From contig DEOB01000010.1 of NCBI GenBank assembly GCA_002359895.1, positions 1,304,125 through 1,368,124 of the forward strand: 64,000 nucleotides of DNA. Direction: 5' to 3'. A program made the translations under genes and the position numbers. The stretch's first letter is position 1, and the number at the start of each line of letters is the position of its first letter. Below the pieces are notes generated by a model, which did not search any database, was not told the origin of the DNA, and was given only the letters and a program-made list of their open reading frames with translations. Positions 35,659-43,161 of this stretch are shown one piece after another. The DNA comes from Stenotrophomonas sp. UBA2629. Lineage in GTDB: Bacteria; Pseudomonadota; Gammaproteobacteria; Xanthomonadales; Xanthomonadaceae.

Positions 35659-36829
35659 CTTCACTCTCAGTACCCGGCAGCGTGAACTGCAGGCACGTAC
35701 ACGTCGCTTCATTGCTGAAAAGATCATTCCGTTCGAAGGTGACCGCCGCTGTACGCCGCATGGCCCGAGCGAGGACCTACGCCGTGAACTGATTGAACTT
35801 GGTAAGGCGGAAGGGTTGATCTCTAGTCACATGCCGACCGCGCTCGGCGGGCTGGGCCTGGATCACATGAGCAAGGCCATTGTCTTCGAAGAGGCGGGCT
35901 ACTCACCGCTGGGCCCGGTGGCGCTGAACATCGCCGCCCCCGATGAGGGCAACATGCACCTGCTTCATGAGGTGGGCAACGCGCAGCAGCGTGAACGTTG
36001 GTTGCGGCCGTTGGCAGCCGGCGAAATGCGCTCCTGCTTCTGCATGACCGAGCCGCCGCCTGGTGCCGGATCGGACCCGAGCATGTTGCAGACCACTGCC
36101 CGCCGCGACGGCGACGACTATGTGATTGATGGCGTGAAGTGGTTCATCACCGGTGCGCAGGGCGCGGCCGTTGCCATCATCATGGCGCGGATGGAAGACG
36201 GCAGTGCAACGCTCTTTCTGGCCGAGATGAACGCGCCGGGTATTCGTATCGAGCGCACCATGGATGCGATGGACAGCTGCTTTCCCGGTGGGCATGCGGT
36301 CGTCCGGTTCGAGGGGCTGCGCGTGCCCACGCACGATGTTCTCGGTGCGGTCGGTGAAGGCATGCTGCACGCGCAGGTGCGTCTTTCGCCGGCAAGGCTC
36401 ACGCACTGCATGCGCTGGTTGGGCGCGGCACGTCGCTGTCACGAAATTGCCAGCGACCATGCACGCAGCCGCCACGCATTCGGCAAGGCGCTTGGCGAAC
36501 ACGAAGGCGTGGGTTACGCCCTTGCCGATAATGAAATGGACCTGCACGTTGCGCGACTTTCCATCTGGCATTGCGCGGCGGTGTTGGATACAGGCGGCTT
36601 GGCCAAGCATGATTCCAGCGCGGCCAAGGTCATCGCTTCGGAAGCCGCATGGCGTGTGGTCGACCGCAGCGTGCAGGTGCTGGGCGGGCAAGGCGTCACT
36701 CACGAGACGATCGTGGCGCGCATCTTTGCCGACATCCGCGCGTTCCGTATTTACGATGGCCCTTCCGAAGTGCATCGGTGGAGCATTGCCCGCAACATCC
36801 TGCGTGGCCGCACGCCCACTCAGCTGTGA
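35651..36829 (+). CDS. Acyl-CoA dehydrogenase family protein, ACAD10/11- or LvaC-like, copy 2
   Basis: A 392-residue flavoprotein with CMTEPPPGAGSDPSMLQTTA, WFITGAQGAAVAIIMARMED and SRHAFGKALGEHEGVGYALA. The C-terminal catalytic loop reads RIYDGPSEVHRWSIAR: Asp369 replaces the Glu of ordinary YEG-type dehydrogenases. As I recall, a DGPxEVH loop marks the ACAD10/11 group. LvaC and ACAD11 convert 4-phosphohydroxyacyl-CoA to an enoyl- or 3-hydroxyacyl-CoA with loss of phosphate. The start overlaps the FadJ-like gene by 8 bases, and the SDR, kinase and DUF6285 genes follow. Confidence 0.88.
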   Translation: MPDFTLSTRQRELQARTRRFIAEKIIPFEGDRRCTPHGPSEDLRRELIELGKAEGLISSHMPTALGGLGLDHMSKAIVFEEAGYSPLGPVALNIAAPDEGNMHLLHEVGNAQQRERWLRPLAAGEMRSCFCMTEPPPGAGSDPSMLQTTARRDGDDYVIDGVKWFITGAQGAAVAIIMARMEDGSATLFLAEMNAPGIRIERTMDAMDSCFPGGHAVVRFEGLRVPTHDVLGAVGEGMLHAQVRLSPARLTHCMRWLGAARRCHEIASDHARSRHAFGKALGEHEGVGYALADNEMDLHVARLSIWHCAAVLDTGGLAKHDSSAAKVIASEAAWRVVDRSVQVLGGQGVTHETIVARIFADIRAFRIYDGPSEVHRWSIARNILRGRTPTQL

Positions 36830-36838
36830 AGGATGATC

Positions 36839-37618
36839 ATGGACAGATCGATCAGCGAACTCTTCAGCCTGGCCGGTCGCAAGGCCTTGGTCACCGGCGC
36901 GTCCAGTGGATTGGGCCAGCACTTCGCAATGCTTTTGGGACGCGCTGGCGCCGAAGTCATCGTGGCGGCACGCCGTGTGGAAAAGCTGGCTGAGCTTGTT
37001 GACGAGTTAGAAGCTTGCGGCATCAAAGCGCGCGCAGTGGGCATGGATGTCAGCAGCGCCGCGAGTGTACATCGCGCGTTCGACGCGATAGAGCTGGAAG
37101 GTGGGCCTGCGCGCATCCTCATCAACAATGCAGGCGTGACGGTCATGCGCGCGGTGCTTGATCAGACCGAAGAGGACTGGGATCAGGTAGTGGACACCAA
37201 CCTCAAAGGCAGCTGGTTGGTAGCGCAGGAGGCTGCCCGGCGTTTGGTGGCGGTGCAGCGCACGGGCACGGTGATCAACATCGCTTCCATCCTTGGTGAA
37301 CGGGTGGCCGGCGGTGTCGCACCCTACAGCATCTCCAAGGCGGCATTGATCCAGGCAACCAAAGCCATGGCACTGGAGCTCGCGCGGTACGGCATTCGCG
37401 TCAACGCGCTGCTGCCGGGTTACATCGCCACCGAATTGAATAGAGAGTTTCTCGAAAGCGAAGCGGGCGAGCGCCTTCGCGCACGCGTGCCAAGCCGACG
37501 CTTCGGCAAGCCGGAGCACCTTGATGGCCCGCTGCTGCTCCTGGCCAGTGACGCAGGGCGACATATGACCGGGTCCACGCTCGCCGTGGACGGCGGTCAC
37601 CTGCTCAGCTCGCTGTGA
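36839..37618 (+). CDS. Short-chain dehydrogenase/reductase (LvaD-like role suggested)
   Basis: A 259-residue NAD(P)-dependent oxidoreductase. The cofactor loop is VTGASSGLGQHF (TGxxxGxG), the structural motif is NNAG, and the catalytic Ser, Tyr and Lys lie in NIASILGER and YSISKAALIQ. The C terminus TGSTLAVDGGHLLSSL is typical. An Arg-Arg after the second strand (AARRVEK) suggests NADP preference. By analogy with LvaD it could reduce a 4-keto acyl-CoA to the 4-hydroxy form or act on a 3-hydroxy intermediate. ATG 36839 has GAAGGA at good spacing; ATG 36833 does not. Confidence 0.9.
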   Translation: MDRSISELFSLAGRKALVTGASSGLGQHFAMLLGRAGAEVIVAARRVEKLAELVDELEACGIKARAVGMDVSSAASVHRAFDAIELEGGPARILINNAGVTVMRAVLDQTEEDWDQVVDTNLKGSWLVAQEAARRLVAVQRTGTVINIASILGERVAGGVAPYSISKAALIQATKAMALELARYGIRVNALLPGYIATELNREFLESEAGERLRARVPSRRFGKPEHLDGPLLLLASDAGRHMTGSTLAVDGGHLLSSL

Positions 37619-37625
37619 GGTACAT

Positions 37626-38639
37626 ATGAGCGATGTTGCGTTTACTCAGGCGATAGAAAATTTTGTCGCCACAAACGCCGGCGCCGAGCGCGTGCTGTTG
37701 AGTGGGCTTGCCTTGCTCGGCGGCGGCGCAATTCAACAGAATTGGGCGTTCGATGCGCAGATCATCGGCGGCCCCATGGCCGGCACATTGGCTGCGGTGC
37801 TGCGGGCCGATGCGCCGACCAGGATTGCGATGAGCCACGGGCGGGCACAGGAGTTTGCGCTGCTCAAAGCTGCGTTCCACGCCGGTGTTCTTGTGCCCGA
37901 GCCGCTCTGGTTGAGCGGTGCCGAGGTGATCGGCCGGCCATTCTTCATCATGCGGCGTGTCAACGGGACGGCAGCGGGGCATCGCCTGGTGCGTGATGCG
38001 CAGCTGGGTGGAGACAGGACACGTCTTGCCGAAAACCTGGGCGAAGCGTTGGCCCGTATCCATTCCATCCGGCCGCCAAGGCGTGATCTCGCTTTTCTGG
38101 AAGTACACGATCAGCCACCGGCAGCGGCGTTGATCAAGCGCGCGCGCAGCTACCTTGATCAACACACCACGCCGCGTCCGGTATTGGAATGGGGCCTGCG
38201 TTGGCTCGAACGGAATCAGCCATCGCAGCAACAGCGCGTGCTTTGTCACCGGGACTTCCGCACTGGCAACTACATGGTCGACGCGCATGGGCTTACCGGC
38301 ATTCTCGATTGGGAGTTCGCAGGCTGGAGCGATCCGCTGGAGGACATAGGCTGGTTCTGTGCGAAATGCTGGCGCTTTGGCAATCAAGCAAGCGAAGCGG
38401 GCGGGATAGGCCAGCGTGAGGATTTCTATCGTGGCTATGAGCGCGTCGCGGACAGGCCGGTCCTGCGTGAGCAGGTGGCCTATTGGGAAGTCATGGCGCA
38501 CCTCAATTGGGCGATCATCGCGCTGCAACAGGCTGCGCGTCATGTGTCCGGGCAGGAACGTTCGCTCAATCTGGCGTTGACCGGGCATATCGTGCCGGAG
38601 TTGGAATGGGAAATTCTCCACCTCACGGAAGGTGCCTGA
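37626..38639 (+). CDS. Aminoglycoside-phosphotransferase-fold kinase, LvaA/ACAD10-11-like (putative hydroxyacyl-CoA kinase)
   Basis: A 337-residue APH-family kinase. The nucleotide Lys/Glu region lies in the N lobe. The catalytic loop is VLCHRDFRTGNYMVDAHG (HRDxxxxN) and the metal-binding segment GILDWEFAGWSDPLEDIGWF. An antibiotic kinase is unlikely, because it sits 7 bases after an acyl-CoA SDR gene and 3 bases before a DUF6285-like gene. The same kinase fold is fused to the dehydrogenase in animal ACAD10/11 and is LvaA in P. putida, phosphorylating the 4-hydroxyl of 4-hydroxyacyl-CoA. That role is my inference. Confidence 0.87.
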   Translation: MSDVAFTQAIENFVATNAGAERVLLSGLALLGGGAIQQNWAFDAQIIGGPMAGTLAAVLRADAPTRIAMSHGRAQEFALLKAAFHAGVLVPEPLWLSGAEVIGRPFFIMRRVNGTAAGHRLVRDAQLGGDRTRLAENLGEALARIHSIRPPRRDLAFLEVHDQPPAAALIKRARSYLDQHTTPRPVLEWGLRWLERNQPSQQQRVLCHRDFRTGNYMVDAHGLTGILDWEFAGWSDPLEDIGWFCAKCWRFGNQASEAGGIGQREDFYRGYERVADRPVLREQVAYWEVMAHLNWAIIALQQAARHVSGQERSLNLALTGHIVPELEWEILHLTEGA

Positions 38640-38642
38640 GCC

Positions 38643-39044
38643 ATGCGAGATCAACCCGATGGCGTGGCATTGCTCGACATCGCCCGGCAGGTGCTGCGTG
38701 AAGATGTGTTGCCACTGCTGCAGCCGGACCAGCGGTTGCCGGTGCTGATGGTCGTCAATGCACTAGGCATTGCGGAGCGGCAATTGCGGGCGGGTGACAA
38801 GCCGGTGCAGGAGCAGTTGCAAGGCCTGCAGGATCTGTTGGACGGGAAAGCCGTGCCAGTTGAGTTGTGCCAAACGCCACAAGCCGAGCGGCTGCGGCTT
38901 GGTCGCCAACTTGGCATGCTGATCCGTAGCGGAAAAGCCGATCCGAGTACCGCCTTACATGCGCCCGTTGCAGTACATCTGCGGGAAGTGGCGCTGCAGA
39001 CGCTTTTGGAGAGCAATCCAAAGTATCTGAAGAAAGGGGCGTGA
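38643..39044 (+). CDS. Small DUF6285-like protein, probable partner of the APH-fold kinase
   Basis: A 133-residue soluble, mostly helical protein: LLDIARQVLREDVLPLLQPD, LMVVNALGIAERQLRAGD and VAVHLREVALQTLLESNPKYL. It matches what I know of DUF6285 proteins, which occur next to APH-fold kinases in acyl-CoA gene clusters. In P. putida the small LvaB protein is needed for LvaA activity, and I infer an equivalent role here. It starts 3 bases after the kinase stop and ends the plus-strand operon. Confidence 0.78.
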   Translation: MRDQPDGVALLDIARQVLREDVLPLLQPDQRLPVLMVVNALGIAERQLRAGDKPVQEQLQGLQDLLDGKAVPVELCQTPQAERLRLGRQLGMLIRSGKADPSTALHAPVAVHLREVALQTLLESNPKYLKKGA

Positions 39045-39111
39045 ATAGCAGATCGCAGCCTGGGCAGTGGGTGCCGTCATTTCCATGAAGAAGGAGGCTG
39101 CACCTGATGCA

Positions 39112-39220
39112 GTCATTCTCGCGAAGGCGGATATCGCCCTGCGCTGTATCGAATCGGCGTTCGTGGATGTCGGGCCTTCAGGCGGACGCCCAGAGCGAAT
39201 TCCGCCTGCGTGGGAATGAC
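39112..39220. repeat. 109-base element with 20-base imperfect terminal inverted repeats (MITE/REP-like)
   Basis: GTCATTCTCGCGAAGGCGGA (39112-39131) pairs with TCCGCCTGCGTGGGAATGAC (39201-39220), 17 of 20 positions. The type GTCATTCCCGCGAAGGCGG is a widespread small palindromic repeat. A fragment like it (CGTCATTCCCACGA) also lies near 32247. It fills part of the 350-base gene-free gap between the operon end and fadD. Confidence 0.65.
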
Positions 39221-39229
39221 GACATTGAA

Positions 39230-39295
39230 AGCACAAAGCAAAGTCACAAAGAAAAGCTGCAACGCAAAGTCGCAACGTAAAGTCGCAAAGAAAAT
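39230..39295. repeat. Degenerate tandem repeat of AAAGTCRCAA units
   Basis: Successive units CAAAGTCACAA, CAAAGTCGCAA and TAAAGTCGCAA lie within about 65 bases, separated by related AAAG/GCAACG steps. The period is about 10-15 bases. AT-richer than the surroundings and non-coding. Confidence 0.5.
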
Positions 39296-39330
39296 CTCCG
39301 CAACGATGGCGTGGCGCAACGCACCCCGCA

Positions 39331-39360
39331 AACAAAAACCCTCCCGGTGAGGGGAGGGCT
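39331..39360 (-). terminator. Terminator of fadD
   Basis: On the minus strand CCCTCCC-CTCACC-GGGAGGG is followed by TTTTTGTTTG, about 30 bases after the fadD stop. Confidence 0.85.
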
Positions 39361-39392
39361 TTGCTGTTCAAGCCAACAAACTCAACGCCGCA

Positions 39393-41075
39393 TCACGCTT
39401 CCGGCTTGCTGTCACGCAGTTCGCGGCGCAGGATCTTGCCGACGTTGGTTTTGGGCAGCTCCTTGCGGAACTCGACAATGCGCGGGTGCTTGTAGCCGGT
39501 GAGGTTGGCGCGGGCGAATTCCTTCACCTGCTCCTCGGTGAGGTTGGGGTCTTTCTTGACGATGACCACCTTCACCACTTCGCCGGACTTCTCGCTCGGT
39601 GCGCCCACTGCCGCAACTTCCAGAATGCCGGGCATCATTGCCAGCACGTCTTCAATCTCGTTCGGGTACACGTTGAAGCCGGACACCAGAATCATGTCCT
39701 TCTTGCGGTCCACGATGTAGAAGAAACCGTTCTCGTCCATGCGCGCCATGTCGCCGGTGTGCAACCAGCCATCGGCGTCGAGCACCTTGTCGGTTTCTTC
39801 CTGGTGATGCCAGTAACCCTTCATCACCTGCGGGCCACGGATGCACAATTCACCCACTTCGCCCGTGGGAACCATCTGCCCGTCGTCGGTTTTGACGCAG
39901 GCATCGGTGGAGGGAATCGGCAGGCCGATGGAGCCGTTGTATTCCTTCAGGTCCAGCGGGTTGATGCAGGCAGCCGGCGAGGTTTCAGTCAGCCCGTAAG
40001 CCTCGATCAGGGTGACGCCGGTGACCTTCTTCCACTTCTCGGCCACCGCACGCTGTACCGCCATGCCGCCGCCCAAGGTGAGCTTGAGCGAGGAGAAATC
40101 AATGTCGGCAAAACCGTCGGTGTTGAGCAGACCGTTGAACAACGTATTGACGCCGGTGATGGCGGTGAAGCGGTTGTTCTTCAACTCCTTGACGAAGCCC
40201 TTCATGTCGCGCGGGTTGGTGATCAGGTAGTTCAAACCGCCGAGCTTCATGAAGACCAGCCCGTTCGCCGTCAACGCGAAGATGTGATACAGCGGCAGCG
40301 CGGTGATGATGACTTCCTCGCCGGCTTTGACACCCGAGGCATCAATCCAGGCCGAGGCCTGTTGCATGTTGGCCACCAGGTTGCGGTGGGTAAGCATCGC
40401 GCCCTTGGCCACGCCAGTGGTGCCACCGGTGTACTGCAGGAAGGCGATGTCGTCGTGATCTATTTCAACCACCGGCATCGGGTGACGCTTGCCCAGGCCC
40501 AGCGCTTCCTTGAAACGGATTGCCTTGGGCAGGTGGTAGTCCGGCACCATCTTCTTCACGTACTTGAGCACGAAGTTGACGATGGAGCCCTTCGGGAAGC
40601 CGAGCATGTCGCCCAGGCCGGTGGTGATGACCTGCTTGACGGGGGTGTCCGCGATGACCTGCTGTACGGTCTCGCCGAAGTTGTCCACGACCACCAGCAC
40701 GGAGACGTCCGCGTCCACCAGCTGATGCTTGAGCTCGCGTGCGGTGTACAGCGGGTTGACGTTCACCACGGTCAAGCCGGCGCGCAGGATGCCGAAGATG
40801 GCAATCGGGTACTGCAGGCAGTTGGGCATCATCACCGCAACGCGGTCACCCTTCTTGAGCTGCAGCTCACCCAGCAGGTACGAAGCGAACTGGGTGACCA
40901 GTGCGTCGGTTTCACCGTAGGTGAGCACCTTGCCGAAGTTCGAGTAGGCGGGACGATCACGGAACTTGGCTACGGATGTATCGAATACGGCCGCGACGGA
41001 ACGGAACTCGTTGACGTCGATTTCAGCCGGCACGCCAGCCGGGTAGCTCTGCAGCCAGGGACGTTCGTGATTCAT
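39393..41075 (-). CDS. fadD: Long-chain fatty acid-CoA ligase
   Basis: A 560-residue ANL-superfamily ligase. The P-loop is LQYTGGTTGVAKGAMLTHRN, A5 is EAYGLTETSPA, the fatty-acid signature region is DGWLHTGDMARMDENGFFYI then DRKKDMILVSGFNVYPNEIE, and the catalytic Lys is in LPKTNVGKILRREL. Length and motifs match FadD, and the Xanthomonas homologue is called RpfB. It activates exogenous or released fatty acids for beta-oxidation. A GGAGGGGAAG site lies just before the ATG. It is separate from the adjacent catabolic operon, which runs toward it. Confidence 0.92.
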   Translation of the reverse strand: MNHERPWLQSYPAGVPAEIDVNEFRSVAAVFDTSVAKFRDRPAYSNFGKVLTYGETDALVTQFASYLLGELQLKKGDRVAVMMPNCLQYPIAIFGILRAGLTVVNVNPLYTARELKHQLVDADVSVLVVVDNFGETVQQVIADTPVKQVITTGLGDMLGFPKGSIVNFVLKYVKKMVPDYHLPKAIRFKEALGLGKRHPMPVVEIDHDDIAFLQYTGGTTGVAKGAMLTHRNLVANMQQASAWIDASGVKAGEEVIITALPLYHIFALTANGLVFMKLGGLNYLITNPRDMKGFVKELKNNRFTAITGVNTLFNGLLNTDGFADIDFSSLKLTLGGGMAVQRAVAEKWKKVTGVTLIEAYGLTETSPAACINPLDLKEYNGSIGLPIPSTDACVKTDDGQMVPTGEVGELCIRGPQVMKGYWHHQEETDKVLDADGWLHTGDMARMDENGFFYIVDRKKDMILVSGFNVYPNEIEDVLAMMPGILEVAAVGAPSEKSGEVVKVVIVKKDPNLTEEQVKEFARANLTGYKHPRIVEFRKELPKTNVGKILRRELRDSKPEA

Positions 41076-41182
41076 CTTCCCCTCCAGGAAATGGATGTGA
41101 TCTAGTGGTCAAGCCCGGACTCTATGTGCCGGGGCCGTTTGCGCCAGCATACCGTTCCGAATTGAAAAGGCGAAGGGATTAG

Positions 41183-41635
41183 ATGATCCGAACAGTCCTC
41201 AACTGCATGCTTTGTGCGGTGATTGTGCTTTCCATGGCGGCCTGTGGGCGTGAACCGCCGGAGCAGCGCCTGCGGCAGAGTGTTGCTGCAATGCAGGAAG
41301 CGGTGGAGAAGGGCAGGCCGGGTGACTTCATGGAGTCGGTGGCCGACGACTTTGTCGGCAACGGTGGCTTGGACCGCGCAGGGCTTGAGCGCCTGCTCAA
41401 GGGCCAATTGCTGCTCAACCCGAATGTGACGGTGCAGACTGGCCCGCTGTCGGTGGAAATGGGTACAGCCGATGCAGCCACGGCCACGGTGCGCTTCAGC
41501 GTATTGCTGGCCGGCGGTAGCGGTCGTTTCATCCCCGAGCGGGGTGACATGCAGGAGCTTGTCAGCGGCTGGCGCGACGAAGATGGCCAGTGGCGCTTGT
41601 ACAGCGCGTCGTGGAAGCCGATGGGCGCGGAGTGA
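41183..41635 (+). CDS. Small NTF2-like lipoprotein, unknown function
   Basis: A 150-residue lipoprotein: the signal segment LNCMLCAVIVLSMAAC gives a lipobox LSMAAC with acylated Cys at about residue 21. The mature part has a likely NTF2-like fold: helix QRLRQSVAAMQEAVEKGRPGDFMESVADDFVGNGG and alternating strands ending WRDEDGQWRLYSASW. Many such proteins are small periplasmic scaffolds or binding proteins; no ligand can be predicted. An AAGGCGAAGGG site precedes the ATG. It is divergent from fadD and convergent with serA. Confidence 0.75.
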   Translation: MIRTVLNCMLCAVIVLSMAACGREPPEQRLRQSVAAMQEAVEKGRPGDFMESVADDFVGNGGLDRAGLERLLKGQLLLNPNVTVQTGPLSVEMGTADAATATVRFSVLLAGGSGRFIPERGDMQELVSGWRDEDGQWRLYSASWKPMGAE

Positions 41636-41713
41636 TGCCCTGAAACAACAACGGCGCGAGCCGCATGGGAGTTTGCGTCCCGTGCGTCCCGCGCCGCCGT
41701 GGTGTTGCGTTGG

Positions 41714-42955
41714 TCAGTACAGCACGCGGGTGCGCAGCGTGCCCGGGATGGCCGCCAGCTCGTCGCGGATGGTGCCGGCCTGTTCTTCGCTGGCCGCAAT
41801 GTCGATGACCACATAGCCCACCTTGGGATCGGTGCGCAGGAACTGGCCGTCGATGTTGAGGTTGTGGCGCGAGAAGATCTCGTTGATCTTGGACAGCACG
41901 CCGGGCACGTTGCTGTGGATGTGCAGCAGGCGCGTGCTCTGCGCATGCTCGGGCAGGGTGACTTCCGGGAAGTTGACCGCCGACAAGGTGGAGCCGTTGT
42001 CGCTGTAGCGCACCAGCTTGGCGGCCACTTCAATACCGATGTTGTCCTGCGCCTCCAGCGTGGAGCCGCCCACATGCGGGGTAAGGATGACGTTGTCGTG
42101 CGCGGTCAGCGGCGACTCGAACTTGTCGCCATTGCCCTTGGGCTCGACCGGGAACACATCCACCGCCGCACCGCCGATATGGCCCGAGCGCAATGCCGCA
42201 TCCAGCGCGTCGATATCGACGACGGTGCCGCGTGCGGCGTTGATCAGGTGCGCGCCGGGCTTCATGCGGGCCAGTTGGTGGGCACCGATCATCCATTGCG
42301 TGGACGGGGTTTCTGGTACGTGCAGGGTGATGACGTCCGAGCGCTGCAGCAGGTCATCCAGGCTGATGGCCGGCTGTGCGTTGCCCAGCGACAGTTTGGT
42401 TTCGATGTCGTGGAAGATCACCTTCATGCCGAACGCTTCGGCCAGCACGCCCACCTGGGTGCCGATGTGGCCGTAGCCGATGATGCCCAGCGTCTTGCCG
42501 CGCACCTCGTGGCTGCCCGAGGCCGACTTGGACCAACCACCGCGATGGCATTCGGCATTCTTCTGCGGAACGCCGCGCGTGAGCAGGATGGCCTCGGCAA
42601 TCACCAGCTCGGCAACCGAGCGGGTGTTGGAATAGGGGGCGTTGAAGACCGGAATGCCGGCCAGCTCGGCCGCCTCCACGTCCACCTGATTGGTGCCGAT
42701 GCAGAAGCAGCCCACCGCGATCAGGCGCTTGGCATGGGCCAGTACCTCGGCGCTGAGGTGCGTGCGCGAGCGGATGCCGACAATGTGCGCTTCGGCGATG
42801 CGGGCTTTGAGCTCGTCTTCCGGCAGCGACTTGCTGTACAGCTCAATCTGCGAATAGCCGGCTGCCCGGAAAGTATCCACGGCGGTCTGGCTGACCCCCT
42901 CAAGCAACAAAACGCGGATGTCCTGCTTCGGAAACGAGGTCTTCTTGGGCGACAT
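41714..42955 (-). CDS. serA: D-3-phosphoglycerate dehydrogenase
   Basis: A 413-residue enzyme (E. coli SerA 410) that oxidizes 3-phosphoglycerate to 3-phosphohydroxypyruvate, the first step of serine synthesis. The NAD motif is LGIIGYGHIGTQVGVLAE, the catalytic segments are INAARGTVVDI and LTPHVGGSTLEAQ, and a C-terminal ACT domain (LLHIHSNVPGVLSKINEIFS) indicates serine feedback. ATG 42955 fits the family length; the frame is open 35 codons upstream. As known for E. coli and Pseudomonas SerA, it can also reduce 2-oxoglutarate to D-2-hydroxyglutarate, consistent with its divergent neighbour. Confidence 0.95.
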   Translation of the reverse strand: MSPKKTSFPKQDIRVLLLEGVSQTAVDTFRAAGYSQIELYSKSLPEDELKARIAEAHIVGIRSRTHLSAEVLAHAKRLIAVGCFCIGTNQVDVEAAELAGIPVFNAPYSNTRSVAELVIAEAILLTRGVPQKNAECHRGGWSKSASGSHEVRGKTLGIIGYGHIGTQVGVLAEAFGMKVIFHDIETKLSLGNAQPAISLDDLLQRSDVITLHVPETPSTQWMIGAHQLARMKPGAHLINAARGTVVDIDALDAALRSGHIGGAAVDVFPVEPKGNGDKFESPLTAHDNVILTPHVGGSTLEAQDNIGIEVAAKLVRYSDNGSTLSAVNFPEVTLPEHAQSTRLLHIHSNVPGVLSKINEIFSRHNLNIDGQFLRTDPKVGYVVIDIAASEEQAGTIRDELAAIPGTLRTRVLY

Positions 42956-43161
42956 GTCGAGTACGGCGGCACAAGTGGTTGGGCCAGCCACTATGCCAGA
43001 ACCCGAGCCGCTTTGGTGCGCTGCGCAACGCGGCAAAGCATTGATGACAAAAGGTTTCATCTGAACTCAGTTGCCAGCGCGGATACGCGTGGCGCAGGCG
43101 CTGGACGGCACGCGGCAGGGCTGGCACGCTTGCCGGCTTTCGTGCCCCAGAAACACTCGCC

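Noticed and set aside
37626..38639. Aminoglycoside resistance gene
   Set aside because: The fold is APH-like, but the operon context (SDR, acyl-CoA dehydrogenase, DUF6285-like) points to an acyl-CoA kinase, and no resistance-specific motif is seen.
39230..39295. CRISPR-like array
   Set aside because: The AAAGTCRCAA units are short, degenerate and separated by only a few bases; there are no constant-length spacers and no cas genes.
39486..41105. 539-codon plus-strand frame opposite fadD
   Set aside because: Shadow frame rich in His/Val/Ala/Gly; the minus strand encodes full-length FadD.
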